A stretch of DNA of 64,000 bases, taken from NCBI GenBank assembly GCA_028752905.1, contig JAQNBH010000003.1, positions 33,220,222 through 33,284,221 of the forward strand, read 5' to 3'. This document shows positions 1-10,821 of this stretch, piece after piece (within the stretch, counting starts at the first letter, position 1; each line of letters begins with the position of its first letter). The DNA comes from Cladorhizidae sp. MBARI D1340-BT2 (Eukaryota; Porifera; Demospongiae; Poecilosclerida; Cladorhizidae). A program made the position numbers and the translations under genes. Below the pieces are notes generated by a model. That model was not told the DNA's origin, ran no database searches, and worked only from the letters and a program-made list of their open reading frames with translations.

Positions 1-60
1 AACTCAGAGGCAACCACATGTCTCCCGTACAGACCTACTCTCTCACTGGTGCCATGAGCT

Positions 61-120
61 AACTCAGAGGCAACCACATGTCTCCCGTACAGACCTACTC
101 TCTCACTGGTGCCATGAGCT
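61..120 (+). repeat. Exemplar consensus monomer (60 bp)
   Basis: This copy matches the majority base at each position. G+C is 32 of 60. The consensus has a single CpG, at positions 26-27. Short sites visible are CTCAG (3-7, DdeI), ACATGT (16-21, PciI), GTAC (27-30, RsaI), AGCT (57-60, AluI) and CATG at 17-20 and 53-56. A short CT tract sits at 38-44. Two weak dyads are present: GTCT (20-23) with AGAC (31-34) across a 7-nt loop, and CTCA-C-TGG-TG-CCA-TGAG at 42-58. One frame per strand is free of stops: the plus-strand unit is DLLSHWCHELTQRQPHVSRT and the minus-strand unit is VGLYGRHVVASELAHGTSER. There is no CENP-B box, pol III A/B box or telomere motif. Confidence 0.95.
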
Positions 121-184
121 AACTCAGAGGCAACCACATGTCTCCCGTACAGACCTATGTACTCTCTCACTGGTGCCATGAGCT
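121..184 (+). repeat. 64-bp landmark monomer class (+4)
   Basis: Four bases (TGTA, placement ambiguous) are inserted after monomer position 37, so CCTACTC reads CCTATGTACTC. The variant occurs as a standalone 64-mer about 29 times, near 154, 1471, 2016, 2970, 3575, 5727, 6331, 8309, 11190, 13167, 16759, 18375, 19338, 20954, 23581, 29435, 32430, 34998, 38042, 43600, 46762, 51956, 52618, 56255, 56918, 58060, 58904, 60645 and 61309. The copies near 1471, 2970 and 5727 share a private CCGATG form with GTGCAG upstream. The copy near 29435 also lacks one C. The same insertion is inside every compound 55-bp monomer. Confidence 0.95.
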
Positions 185-600
185 AACTCAGAGGCAACCA
201 CATGTCTCCCGTACAGACCTACTCTCTCACTGGTGCCATGTGCTAACTCAGAGGCAACCACATGTCTCCCGTACAGACCTACTCTCTCACTGGTGCCATG
301 AGCTAACTCAGAGGCAACCACATGTATCCCGTACAGACCTACTCTCTCACTAGTGCCATGAGCTAACTCAGAGGCAACCACATGTCTCCCATACAGACCT
401 ACACTCTCAGTGGTGCCATGAGCTAACTCAGAGGCAACTACGTGTCTCCCATACAGACCTACTCTCTCACTGGTGCCATGAGCTAACTCAGAGGCAACCA
501 CATGTCTCCCGTACAGACCTACTCTCTCACTGGTGCCATGAGCTAACTCAGAGGCATCCACATGTCTCCCGTACAGACCTACTCACTCACTGGTGCCATG

Positions 601-659
601 AGAGGCAACCACATGTCTCCCGTACAGACCTATGTACTCTCTCACTGGTGCCATGAGCT
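601..659 (+). repeat. Compound -9/+4 landmark monomer (net 55 bp)
   Basis: Nine bases spanning the monomer boundary are missing, so ATGAGCTAACTCAGAGG becomes ATGAGAGG. A 2-bp AG microhomology makes the exact ends ambiguous. About 30 bp downstream the same monomer carries the +4 TGTA insertion. The nine-base deletion is near 600, 2460, 3960, 5215, 6716, 11574, 16246, 17982, 20561, 22053, 23427, 24740, 26890, 29042, 31917, 33530, 34486, 36159, 37530, 38788, 40703, 41772, 43085, 43865, 44936, 46247, 48587, 49657, 50607, 52884, 53954, 54903 and 63731. All 33 also have the insertion, which points to one founder allele. It is absent from about 54.95 to 63.73 kb. Confidence 0.95.
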
Positions 660-721
660 AACTCAGAGGCAACCACTTGTCTCCTGTACAGACCTACTCT
701 CTCACTGGTACCATGAGCTAA

Positions 722-1440
722 CTCAGAGGTAACCACATGTCTACCGTAAGGCCTACTCTCTCACTGGTGCCATGAGCTAACTCAGAGGCAACTACATGTC
801 TCCCGTACAGACCTACACTCTCACTGGTGCCATGAGCTAACTCAGAAGCAACCACATGTCTCCCGTACAGACCTACTCTCTCACTGGTGCCATGAGCTAA
901 CTAAGAGGCTACCACATGTCTCCCGTACAGACCTACTCTCTCACTGGTGCCATGAGCTACCTCAGAGGCAACCACATGTCTCCCGTACAGACCTACTCTC
1001 TCACTGGTGCCATGATCTAACTCAGAGGCAACCACATGTCTCCCGTACAGACCTACTCTCTCACTGGTGCCATGTGCTAATTCAGAAGCAACCACATGTC
1101 TCCCGTAAGGCCTACTCTCTCACTGGTGCCATGAGCTAACTCAGAGGCAACCACATGTCTCCCGTACAGACCTACACTCTCACTGGTGCCATGAGCTAAC
1201 TCAGAGGCAACCACATGTCTCCCGTACAGACCTACTCTCTCACTGGTGCCATGAGCTAACTAAGAGGCAACCACATGTCTCCCGTACAGACCTACTCTCT
1301 CACTGGTGCCATGAGCTACCTCAGAGGCAACCACATGTCTCCCGTACAGACCTACTCTCTCACTGGTGCCATGAGCTAACTCAGAGGCAACCACATGTCT
1401 CCCGTACAGACCTACTCTCTCACTGGTGCCATGTGCTAAC
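722..1440. repeat. Local 359-bp tandem duplication (6 monomers)
   Basis: Bases 722-1080 and 1081-1439 match at an offset of 359 (6 x 60 - 1, the -1 from one 59-mer). Shared landmarks are the GTAAGGCC 59-mer, the CTACACTC monomer, AACTAAGAGG and GCTACCTCAG. The homologous stretch at about 2581-2940 has one copy only, so the expansion is private to the leftmost HOR. The copies differ at several bases. Confidence 0.8.
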
Positions 1441-2340
1441 TCAGAAGCAACCACATGTCTCCCGTGCAGACCGATGTACTCTCTCACTGGTGCCATGAGC
1501 TAACTCAGAGGCAACCACATGTCTCCCGTACAGACCTACTCTCTCACTGGTGCCATGATCTAACTAAGAGGCAACCACATGTCTCCTGTACAGACCTACT
1601 CTCTCACTGGTGCCATGAGCTAACTCAGAGGCAACCACATGTCTCCTGTACAGACCTACTCTCTCACTGGTGCCATGAGCTAACTCAGAGGCAACCACAT
1701 GTCTCCTGTACAGACCTACTCTCTCACTGGTACCATGAGCTAACTCAGAGGCAACCACATGTCTCCCGTAAGGTCTACTCTCTCACTGGTGCAATGAGCT
1801 AACTCAGAGGCAACCACATGTCTCCCGCACAGACATACTCTCTCACTGGTGCCATGAGCTAACTCAGAGGCAACCACATGTCTGCCGTACAGACCTACTC
1901 TCTCACTGGTGCCATGAGCTAACTCAGAGGCAACCACATGTCTCCCGTACAGACCTACTCTCTCACTGGTGCCATGAGCTAACTCAGAGGCAACCACATG
2001 TCTCCCGTACAGACCTATGTACTCTCTCACTGGTGCCATGAGCTAACTCAGAGGCAACCACATGTCTCCCGTACAGACCTACTCTCTCACTGGTGCCATG
2101 TGCTAACTCAGAGGCAACCACATGTCTCCCGTACAGACCTACTCTCTCACTGGTGCCATGAGCTAACTCAGAGGCAACCACATGTATCCCGTACAGACCT
2201 ACTCTCTCACTAGTGCCATGAGCTAACTCAGAGGCAACCACATGTCTCCCATACAGACCTACACTCTCAGTGGTGCCATGAGCTAACTCAGAGGCAACTA
2301 CGTGTCTCCCATACAGACCTACTCTCTCACTGGTGCCATG

Positions 2341-4160
2341 AGCTAACTCAGAGGCAACCACATGTCTCCCGTACAGACCTACTCTCTCACTGGTGCCATG
2401 AGGTAACTCAGAGGCATTCACATGTCTCCCGTACAGACCTACTCACTCACTGGTGCCATGAGAGGCAACCACATGTCTCCCGTACAGACCTATGTACTCT
2501 CTCACTGGTGCCATGAGCTAACTCAGAGGCAACCACTTGTCTCCTGTACAGACCTACTCTCTCACTGGTACCATGAGCTAACTCAGAGGCAACCACATGT
2601 CTACCGTAAGGCCTACTCTCTCACTGGTGCCATGAGCTAACTCAGAGGCAACCACATGTCTCCCGTACAGACCTACACTCTCACTGGTGCCATGAGCTAA
2701 CTCAGAGGCAACCACATGTCTCCCGTACAGACCTACTCTCTCACTGGTGCCATGAGCTAACTAAGAGGCAACCACATATCTCCCGTACAGACCTACTCTC
2801 TCACTGGTGCCATGAGCTACCTCAGAGGCAACCACATGTCTCCCGTACAGACCTACTCTCTCACTGGTGCCATGAGCTAACTCAGAGGCAACCACATGTC
2901 TCCCGTACAGACCTACTCTCTCACTGGTGCCATGTGCTAACTCAGAACCAACCACATGTCTCCCGTGCAGACCGATGTACTCTCTCACTGGTGCCATGAG
3001 CTAACTCAGAGGCAACCACATGTCTCCCATACAGACCTACTCTCTCACTGGTGCCATGATCTAACTAAGAGGCAACCACATGTCTCCCGTACAGACCTAC
3101 TCTCTCACTGGTGCCATTAGCTAACTCAGAGACAATCACATGTCTCCTGTACAGACCTACTCTCTCACTGGTGCCATGAGCTAACTCAGAGGCAACCACA
3201 TGTCTCCTGTACAGACCTACTCTCTCACTGGTGCCATGAGCTAACTCAGAGGCAACCACATGTCTCCTGTACAGATCTACTCTCTCACTGGTACCATGAG
3301 CTAACTCAGAGGCAACCACATGTCTCCCGTAAGGTCTACTCTCTCACTGGTGCAATGAGCTAACTCAGAGGCAACCACATGTCTCCCGCACAGACCTACT
3401 CTCTCACTGGTGCCATGAGCTAACTCAGAGGCAACCACATGTCTCCCGTACAGACCTACTCTCTCACTGGTGCCATGAGCTAACTCAGAGGCAACCACAT
3501 GTCTCCCGTACAGACCTACTCTCTCACTGGTGCCATGAGCTAACTCAGAGGCAACCACATGTCTCCCGTACAGATCTATGTACTCTCTCACTGGTGCCAT
3601 GAGCTAACTCAGAGGCAACCACATGTCTCCCGTACAGACCTACTCTCTCACTGGTGCCATGTGCTAACTCAGAGGCAACTACATGTCTCCCGTACAGACC
3701 TACTCTCTCACTGGTGCCATGAGCTAACTCAGAGGCAACCACATGTATCCCGTACAGACCTACTCTCTCACTAGTGCCATGAGCTAATTCAGAGGCAACC
3801 ACATGTCTCCCGTACAGACCTACACTCTCAGTGGTGCCATGAGCTAACTCAGAGGCAACTACGTGTCTCCCATACAGACCTACTCTCTCACTGGTGCCAT
3901 GAGCTAACTCAGAGGCAACCACATGTCTCCCGTACAGACCTACTCTCTCACTGTTGCCATGAGAGGCAACCACATGTCTCCCGTACAGACCTATGTACTC
4001 TCTCACTGGTGCCATGAGCTAACTCAGAGGCAACCACATGTCTCCTGTACAGACCTACTCTCTCACTGGTGCCATGAGCTAACTCAGAGGCAACCACATG
4101 TCTCCTGTACAGACCTACTCTCTCACTGGTACCATGATCTAACTCAGAGGCAACCACATG
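2341..4160. repeat. Copy 1 of a 1.8-kb block repeated 2,756 bp away
   Basis: This stretch matches 5097-6916 at a constant offset of 2,756 bp (46 monomers - 4 nt, as the landmarks predict: 55, 59, 64, 59, 64, 55). Matching ends near 4165, where the downstream copy enters a 59-mer. Scattered substitutions are present, for example AGATCT instead of AGACCT near 3574. Confidence 0.85.
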
Positions 4161-5214
4161 TCTCCTGTACAGACCTATTCTGTCACTGGTGCCATGAGCT
4201 AACTCAGAGGCAACCACATGTCTCCTGTACAGACCTACTCTCTCACTGGTACCATGAGCTAACTCAGAGGCAACCACATGTCTCCCGTACAGACCTACTC
4301 TCTGACTGGTGCCATGAGCTAACTCATAGGCAACCACATGTCTCCCGTACAGACCTACTCTCTCACTGGTGCCATGAGCTAACTCAGAGGCAACCACATG
4401 TCTCCCGTACAGACCTACTCTTTCACTGGTGCCATGAGCTAAGTCAGAGGCAACCACATGTCTCCCGTACAGACCATCTCTCTCACTGGTGCCATGAGCT
4501 AACTCACAGGCAACCACATGTCTCCCGTACAGACCTACTCTCTCACTGGTGCCATGAGCTAACTCAGTGGCAATCACATGTCTCCCGTACAGACCTACTC
4601 ACTCACTGGTGCCATGCGCTAACTCAGAGGCAACCACATGTCTCCCATACAGACCTACTCTCTCACTGGTGCCATGAGCTAACTTAGACGCAACCACATG
4701 TCTTCCGTACAGACCTACTCTCTCACTGGTGCCATGAGCTAACTCAGAGGCAACCACATGTCTCCCGTACAGACCTACTCTCTCACTGGTGCCATGAGCT
4801 AATTCAGAGGCAACCACATGTCTTCCGTACAGACCTACTCTCTCACTAGTGCCATGAGCTAACTCATAAGTAACCAAATGTCTCCCGTACAGACCTACTC
4901 TCTCACTGGTGCCATGAGCTAACTCAGAGGCAACCACATGTCTCCCATACAGACCTACTCTCTCACTGGTGCCATGAGCTAACTCAGAGGCAACCACATG
5001 TCTCCCGTACAGACCTACTCTCTCACTGGTGCCATGAGCTAACTCAGAGGCAACCACATGTCTCCCGTACAGACCTACTCTCTCACTGGTGCCATGAGCT
5101 AACTCAGAGGCAACCACATGTCCTCCGTACAGACCTACTCTCTCACTGGTGCCATGAGCTAACTCAGAGGCATCCACATGTCTCCCGTACAGACCTACTC
5201 ACTCACTGGTGCCA
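4021..5214. repeat. Run of about 20 plain 60-mers with private variants
   Basis: There are no length-variant monomers between the compound monomers near 3990 and 5247. Private substitutions include CTATTCTGTCAC near 4176, AGACCATCTC near 4473, AACTCATAAGTAACC near 4865 and TCTTCCGTAC near 4701 and 4821. With no frame shift present, one frame stays open on each strand here, which is a by-product of repeat length. Confidence 0.8.
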
Positions 5215-6916
5215 TGAGAGGCAACCACATGTCTCCCGTACAGACCTATGTACTCTCTCACTGGTGCCATGAGCTAACTCAGAGCCAACCACTTGTCTCC
5301 TGTACAGACCTACTCTCTCACTGGTACCATGAGCTAACTCAGAGGCAACCACATGTCTCCCGTAAGGCCTACTCTCTCACTGATGCCATGAGCTAACTCA
5401 GAGGCAACTACATGTCTCCCGTACAGACCTACACTCTCACTGGTGCCATGAGCTAACTCAGAGGCAACCACATGTCTCCCGTACAGACCTACTCTCTCAC
5501 TGGTGCCATGAGCTAACTAAGAGGCAACCACATGTCTCCCGTACAGACCTACTCTCTCACTGGTGCCATGAGCTACCTCAGAGGCAACCACATGTCTCCC
5601 GTACAGACCTACTCTCTCATTGGTGCCATGAGCTAACTCAGAGGCAACCACATGTCTCCCGTACAGACCTACTCTCTCACTGGTGCCATGTGCTAACTCA
5701 GAAGCAACCACATGTCTCCCGTGCAGACCGATGTACTCTCTCACTGGTGCCATGAGCTAACTCAGAGGCAACCACCTGTCTCCCGTACAGACCTACTCTC
5801 TCACTGGTGCCATGATCTAACTAAGAGGCAACCACATGTCTCCCGTACAGACCTACTCTCTCACTGGTGCCATTAGCTAACTCAGAGACAATCACATGTC
5901 TCCTGTACAGACCTACTCTCTCACTGGTGCCATGAGCTAACTCAGAGGCAACCACATGTCTCCTGTACAGACCTACTCTCTCACTGGTGCCATGAGCTAA
6001 CTCAGAGGCAACCACATGTCTCCTGTACAGACCTACTCTCTCACTGATGCCATGAGCTAACTCAGAGGCAACCACATGTCTCCCGTAAGGTCTACTCTCT
6101 CACTGGTGCAATGAGCTAACTCAGAGGCAACCACATGTCTCCCGCACAGACCTACTCTCTCACTGGTGCCATGAGCTAACTCAGAGGCAACCACATGTCT
6201 CCCGTACAGACCTACTCTCTCACTGGTGCGATGAGCTAACTCAGAGGCAACCACATGTCTCCCGTACAGACCTACTCTCTCACTGGTGCCATGAGCTAAC
6301 TCAGAGGCAACCACATGTCTCCCGTACAGACCTATGTACTCTCTCACTGGTGCCATGAGCTAACTCAGAGGCAACCACATGTCTCCCGTACAGACCTACT
6401 CTCTCACTGGTGCCATGTGCTAACTCAGAGGCAACCACATGTCTCCCGTACAGACCTACTCTCTCACTGGTGCCATGAGCTAACTCAGAGGCAACCACAT
6501 GTATCCCGTACAGACCTACTCTCTCACTAGTGCCATGAGCTAACTCAGAGGCAACCACATGTCTCCCGTACAGACCTACACTCTCAGTGGTGCCATGAGC
6601 TAACTCAGAGGCAACTACGTGTCTCCCATACAGACCTACTCTCTCACTGGTGCCATGAGCTAACTCAGAGGCAACCACATGTCTCCCGTACAGACCTACT
6701 CTCTCACTGTTGCCATGAGAGGCAACCACATGTCTCCCGTACAGACCTATGTACTCTCTCACTGGTGCCATGAGCTAACTCAGAGGCAACCACATGTCTC
6801 CTGTACAGACCTACTCTCTCACTGGTGCCATGAGCTAACTCAGAGGTAACCACATGTCTCCTGTACAGACCTACTCTCTCACTGGTACAATGATCTAACT
6901 CAGAGGCAACCACATG
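5097..6916. repeat. Copy 2 of the 1.8-kb block (offset 2,756 bp)
   Basis: Partner of 2341-4160. It overlaps the start of the 4,857-bp duplication, so part of it exists a third time near 10822-11773. Confidence 0.85.
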
Positions 6917-9900
6917 TCTCCCGTAAGGCCTACTCTCTCACTGGTGACATGAGCTAACTCAGAGGCAACCACATGTCACCCGTACAGACCTACTCTCTCA
7001 CTGGTACCATGAGCTAACTCAGAGGCAACCACATGTCTCCCGTACAGACCTACTCTCTCACTGGTGCCATGAGCTAACGAAGAGGCAACCACATGTCTCC
7101 CGTACAGACCTACTCTCTCACTGGTGCCATGAGCTAAGTCAGAGGCAACAACATGTCTCCCGTACAGACCTACTCTCTCACTGGTGCCATGAGCTAACTC
7201 AGAGGCAACCACATGTCTCCCGTACAGACCTACTCTCTCACTGGTGCCATGCGCTAACTCAGAGGCAACCACATGTCTCCCGTACAGACCTACTCTCTCA
7301 CTGGTGCCATGTGCTAACTCAGAGGCAACCACATGTCTCCCGTACAGACCTACTCTCTCACTGGTGCCATGAGCTAACTCAGAGGCAACCACATGTCTCC
7401 CGTACAGACCTACTCTCTCACTAGTGCCATGAGCTAACTCAGAGGCAACCACATGTCTCCCGTACAGACCTACTCTCTCACTGGTGCAATGAGCTAACTC
7501 AGAGGCAACCACATGTCTCCCGTACAGACCTACTCTCTCACTGGTGCCATGAGCTAACTCAGAGGCAACCACATGTCTCCCGTACAGACCTACTCTCTCA
7601 CTGGTGCCATGATCTAACTCAGAGGCAACCACATGTCTCCCGTACAGACCTACTCTCTCACTGGTGCCATGAGCTAACCCAGAGGCAACCACTTGTCTCC
7701 CGTACAGACCTACTCTCTCACTGGCGCCATGAGCTAACTCAGAGGCAACCACGTGTCTCCCGTACAGACCTACTCTCTCACTGGTGCCATGAGCTAACTA
7801 AGAGGCAACCACATGTCTCCCGTTCAGACCAACTCTCTCACTGGTGCCATGAGCTAACTCAGAGACAATCACATGTCTCCTGTACAGACCTACTCTCTCA
7901 CTGGTGCCATGAGCTAACTCAGAGGCAACCACATGTCTCCTGTACAGACCTACTCTCTCACTGGTGCCATGAGCTAACTCAGAGGCAACCACATGTCTCC
8001 TGTACAGACCTAATCTCTCACTGGTACCATGAGCTAACTCAGAGGCAACCACATGTCTCCCGTAAGGTCTACTCTCTCACTGGTGCCATGAGCTAACTCA
8101 GAGGCAACCATATGTCTCCCGCACAGACCTACTCTCTCACTGGTGCCATGAGTTAACTCAGAGGCAACCACATGTCTCCCGTACAGACCTACTCTCTCAC
8201 TGGTGCCATGAGCTAACTCAGATGCAACCACATGTCTCCCGTACAGACCTACTCTCTCACTGGTGCCATGAGCTAACTCAGAGGCAACCACATGTCTCCC
8301 GTACAGACCTATGTACTCTCTCACTGGTGCTATGAGCTAACTTATATGCAACCACATGTCTCCCGTACAGACCTACTCTCTCACTGGTGCCACATGCTAA
8401 CTCAGAGGCAACCACATGTCTCCCGTACAGACCTACTCTCTCACTGGTGCCATGAGCTAACTCAGAGGCAACCACATGTCTCCCATACAGACCTACTCTC
8501 TCACTAGTGCCATGAGCTAACTCAGAGTCAACCACATGTCTCCCGTACAGACCTACTCTCTCACTGGTGCCATGAGCTAACTCAGAGGCAACAACATGTC
8601 TCCTGTACAGACCAACTTTCTCACTGGTGCCATGAGCTAACTAAGAGGCAACCACATGTCTCCCGTACAGACCTACTCTCTCACTGGTGCCATTAACTAA
8701 CTCAGAGACAATCACATGTCTCCTGTAGAGACCTACTCTATCACTGGTGCCATGAGCTAACTCAGAGGCAACCACATGTCTTCTGTACAGACCAACTCTC
8801 TCACTGGTGCCATGAGCGAACTCAGAGGCAACCACATGTCTCCTGTACAGACCTACTCTCTCACTGATAACATGAGCTAACTCAGAGGCAACCACATGTC
8901 TCCCGTACAGACCTACTCTCTCACTGGTGCCATGAGCTAACTCAGAGGCAACCACATGTCTCCCGTACAGACCTACACTATCACTGGTGCCATAAGCTAA
9001 CTCAGAGGCAACCAAATGTCTCCTGTACAGACCTACTCTCTCAATGGTGCCATGAGCTAAGTCAGAGGCAACCACATGTCTCCCGTACAGACCTACTCTC
9101 TCACTGGTGCCATTAGCTAACTCAGAGGCAACCACATGTCTCCCGTACAGACCTACTCTCTCACTGGTGCCATGAGCTAACTCAGAGGCAACCACATGTC
9201 TCCCGTACAGACCTACTCACTCACTGGTGCCATGCTCTAACTCAGAGTCAACCACATGTCTCCCGTACATACCTACTCTCTCACTGGTGCCATGAGCTAA
9301 CTCAGAGGCAATCACATGTCTCCCGTACAGACCTACTCTCTCACTGGTGCCATGAGCTAACTCAGAGGCAACCACATGTCTCCCGTACAGACCTACTCTC
9401 ACACTGGTGCCATGAGCTAACTCAGAGGCAACCACATGTCTCCCGTACAGACCTACTCTCTCACTGGTGCCATGAGCTAACTCAGAGGCAACCACATGTC
9501 TCCCGTACAGACCTACTTTCTCACTGGTGCCATGAGCTAACTCAGAGGCAACCACATGTCTCCCGTACAGACCTACTCTCTCACTGGTGCCATGAGCTAA
9601 CTCAGAGGCAACCACATGTCTCCCGTACAGATCTACTCTCTCACTGGTGCCATGAGCTAACTCAGAGGCAACCACATGTCTCTCGTACAGATCTACTCTC
9701 TCACTGGTGCCATGATCTAACTCAGAGGCAACCACATGTCTCTCGTACAGACCTACTCTCTCACTGGTGCCATTAACTAACTCAGAGGCAACCACATGCC
9801 TCCCATACAGACCTACTCTCCCACTGGTGCCATAAGCTAACTCAGAGGCAACCACATGTCTCCCGCACAGACCTACTCTCCCACTGGTGCCATGAGCTAA

Positions 9901-10821
9901 CTCAGAGGCAACCACATGTCTCCCGTACAGACCTACTCTCCCACTGGTGCCATGAGCTAAATCAGAGGCAACCACATGTCTCCCGTACATACCTACTCTC
10001 TCACTGGTGCCATGAGCTACTCAGAGGCAACCACATGTCTCCTGTACAGACCTACTCTCTCACTGGTGCGATGAGCAAATTCAGAGGCAACCACATGTCT
10101 CCTGTACAGACCTGTACTCTCTCACTGATACCATGAGCTAACTCAGAGGCAACCACATGTCTCCTGTACAGACCTACTCACTGGTGCCATGAGCTAACTC
10201 AGAGGCAACTACGTGTCTCCCATACAGACCTACTCTCTCACTGGTGCCATGAGCTAACTCAGAGGCAACTACATGTCTCGCGTACAGACCTACTCTCTCA
10301 CTGGTGCCATGAGCTAACTCAGAGGAAACCACATGTCTCCCGTACAGACCTACTCTCTCACTGGTGCCATGAGCTAACTCAGAGGCAACCACATGTCTCC
10401 CGTACAGACCTACTCTCTCACTGGTGCCATGAGCTAACTCAGAGGCAACCACATGTCTCCCGTACAGACCTGCTCTCTCACTGGTACCATGAGCTAACTC
10501 AGAGGCAACCACATGTCTCCCGTACAGACCTACTCTCTCACTGGTGCCATGAGCTAATTCAGAGGCAACCACATGTCTCCCGTACAGACCTACTCTCTCA
10601 CAGGTGCCATGAGCTAACTCAGAGGCAACCACATGTCTCCCGTACAGACCTACTCTCTCACTGGTGCCATGAGCTAACTCAGAGGCAACCACATGTCTCC
10701 CGTACAGACCTACTCTCTCACTGGTGCCATGAGCTAACTCAGATGCAACCACATGTCTCCCATACAGACCTACTCTCTCACTGGTGCCATGATCTAACTC
10801 AGAGGCAACCACATGTCTCCC
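5965..10821. repeat. 4,857-bp tandem duplication, copy 1
   Basis: Bases 5965-10822 match 10822-15679 at a constant 4,857-bp offset. The length is 81 monomers minus 3 nt, which the landmark list predicts exactly. The match ends sharply: 5964 (T) against 10821 (C) on the left, and 10823 (T) against 15680 (C) on the right. I saw three internal differences: 7006 A / 11863 G, 7900 A / 12757 T and 10620 C / 15477 T. Contents in order are the 55, 59, 59 and 64 landmarks, a run of about 28 monomers with unusual substitutions (8.6-10.0 kb), then a 59-bp monomer lacking one A (near 10010), 62-mer and 56-mer. Confidence 0.95.
8581..10020. repeat. Divergent sub-run inside the 4,857-bp unit
   Basis: About 24 consecutive 60-mers carry more substitutions than neighbouring stretches. 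Examples are CTGTAGAGACC near 8728, CACTGATAACATG near 8865, CTACACTATCAC near 8972, CCGTACATACC near 9266 and 9986, CTCTCGTACAG near 9680 and 9740, and CTCTCCCACTGG near 9809-9931. No length-variant monomer interrupts it. It may be an older, less homogenised segment that was carried along in the recent duplication (second copy 13438-14877). Confidence 0.65.

Larger units (their letters stand above)
1..5964. repeat. Left domain: HOR family of about 1,501 bp
   Basis: Compound 55-mers at 2460 to 3960 and at 5215 to 6716 are about 1,501 bp apart (25 monomers plus 1 nt). The landmark order is 55, 59, 64 (CCGATG form), 59, 64. The interval 600 to 2460 is 1,860 bp: a 359-bp expansion adds six monomers, one monomer is gained before 2460 and one is lost near 1561. 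Positions 1 to about 1085 match 1861 to about 2945 at a constant 1,860-bp offset with scattered substitutions. The interval 3960 to 5215 has a different composition, mostly plain 60-mers. Confidence 0.85.
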
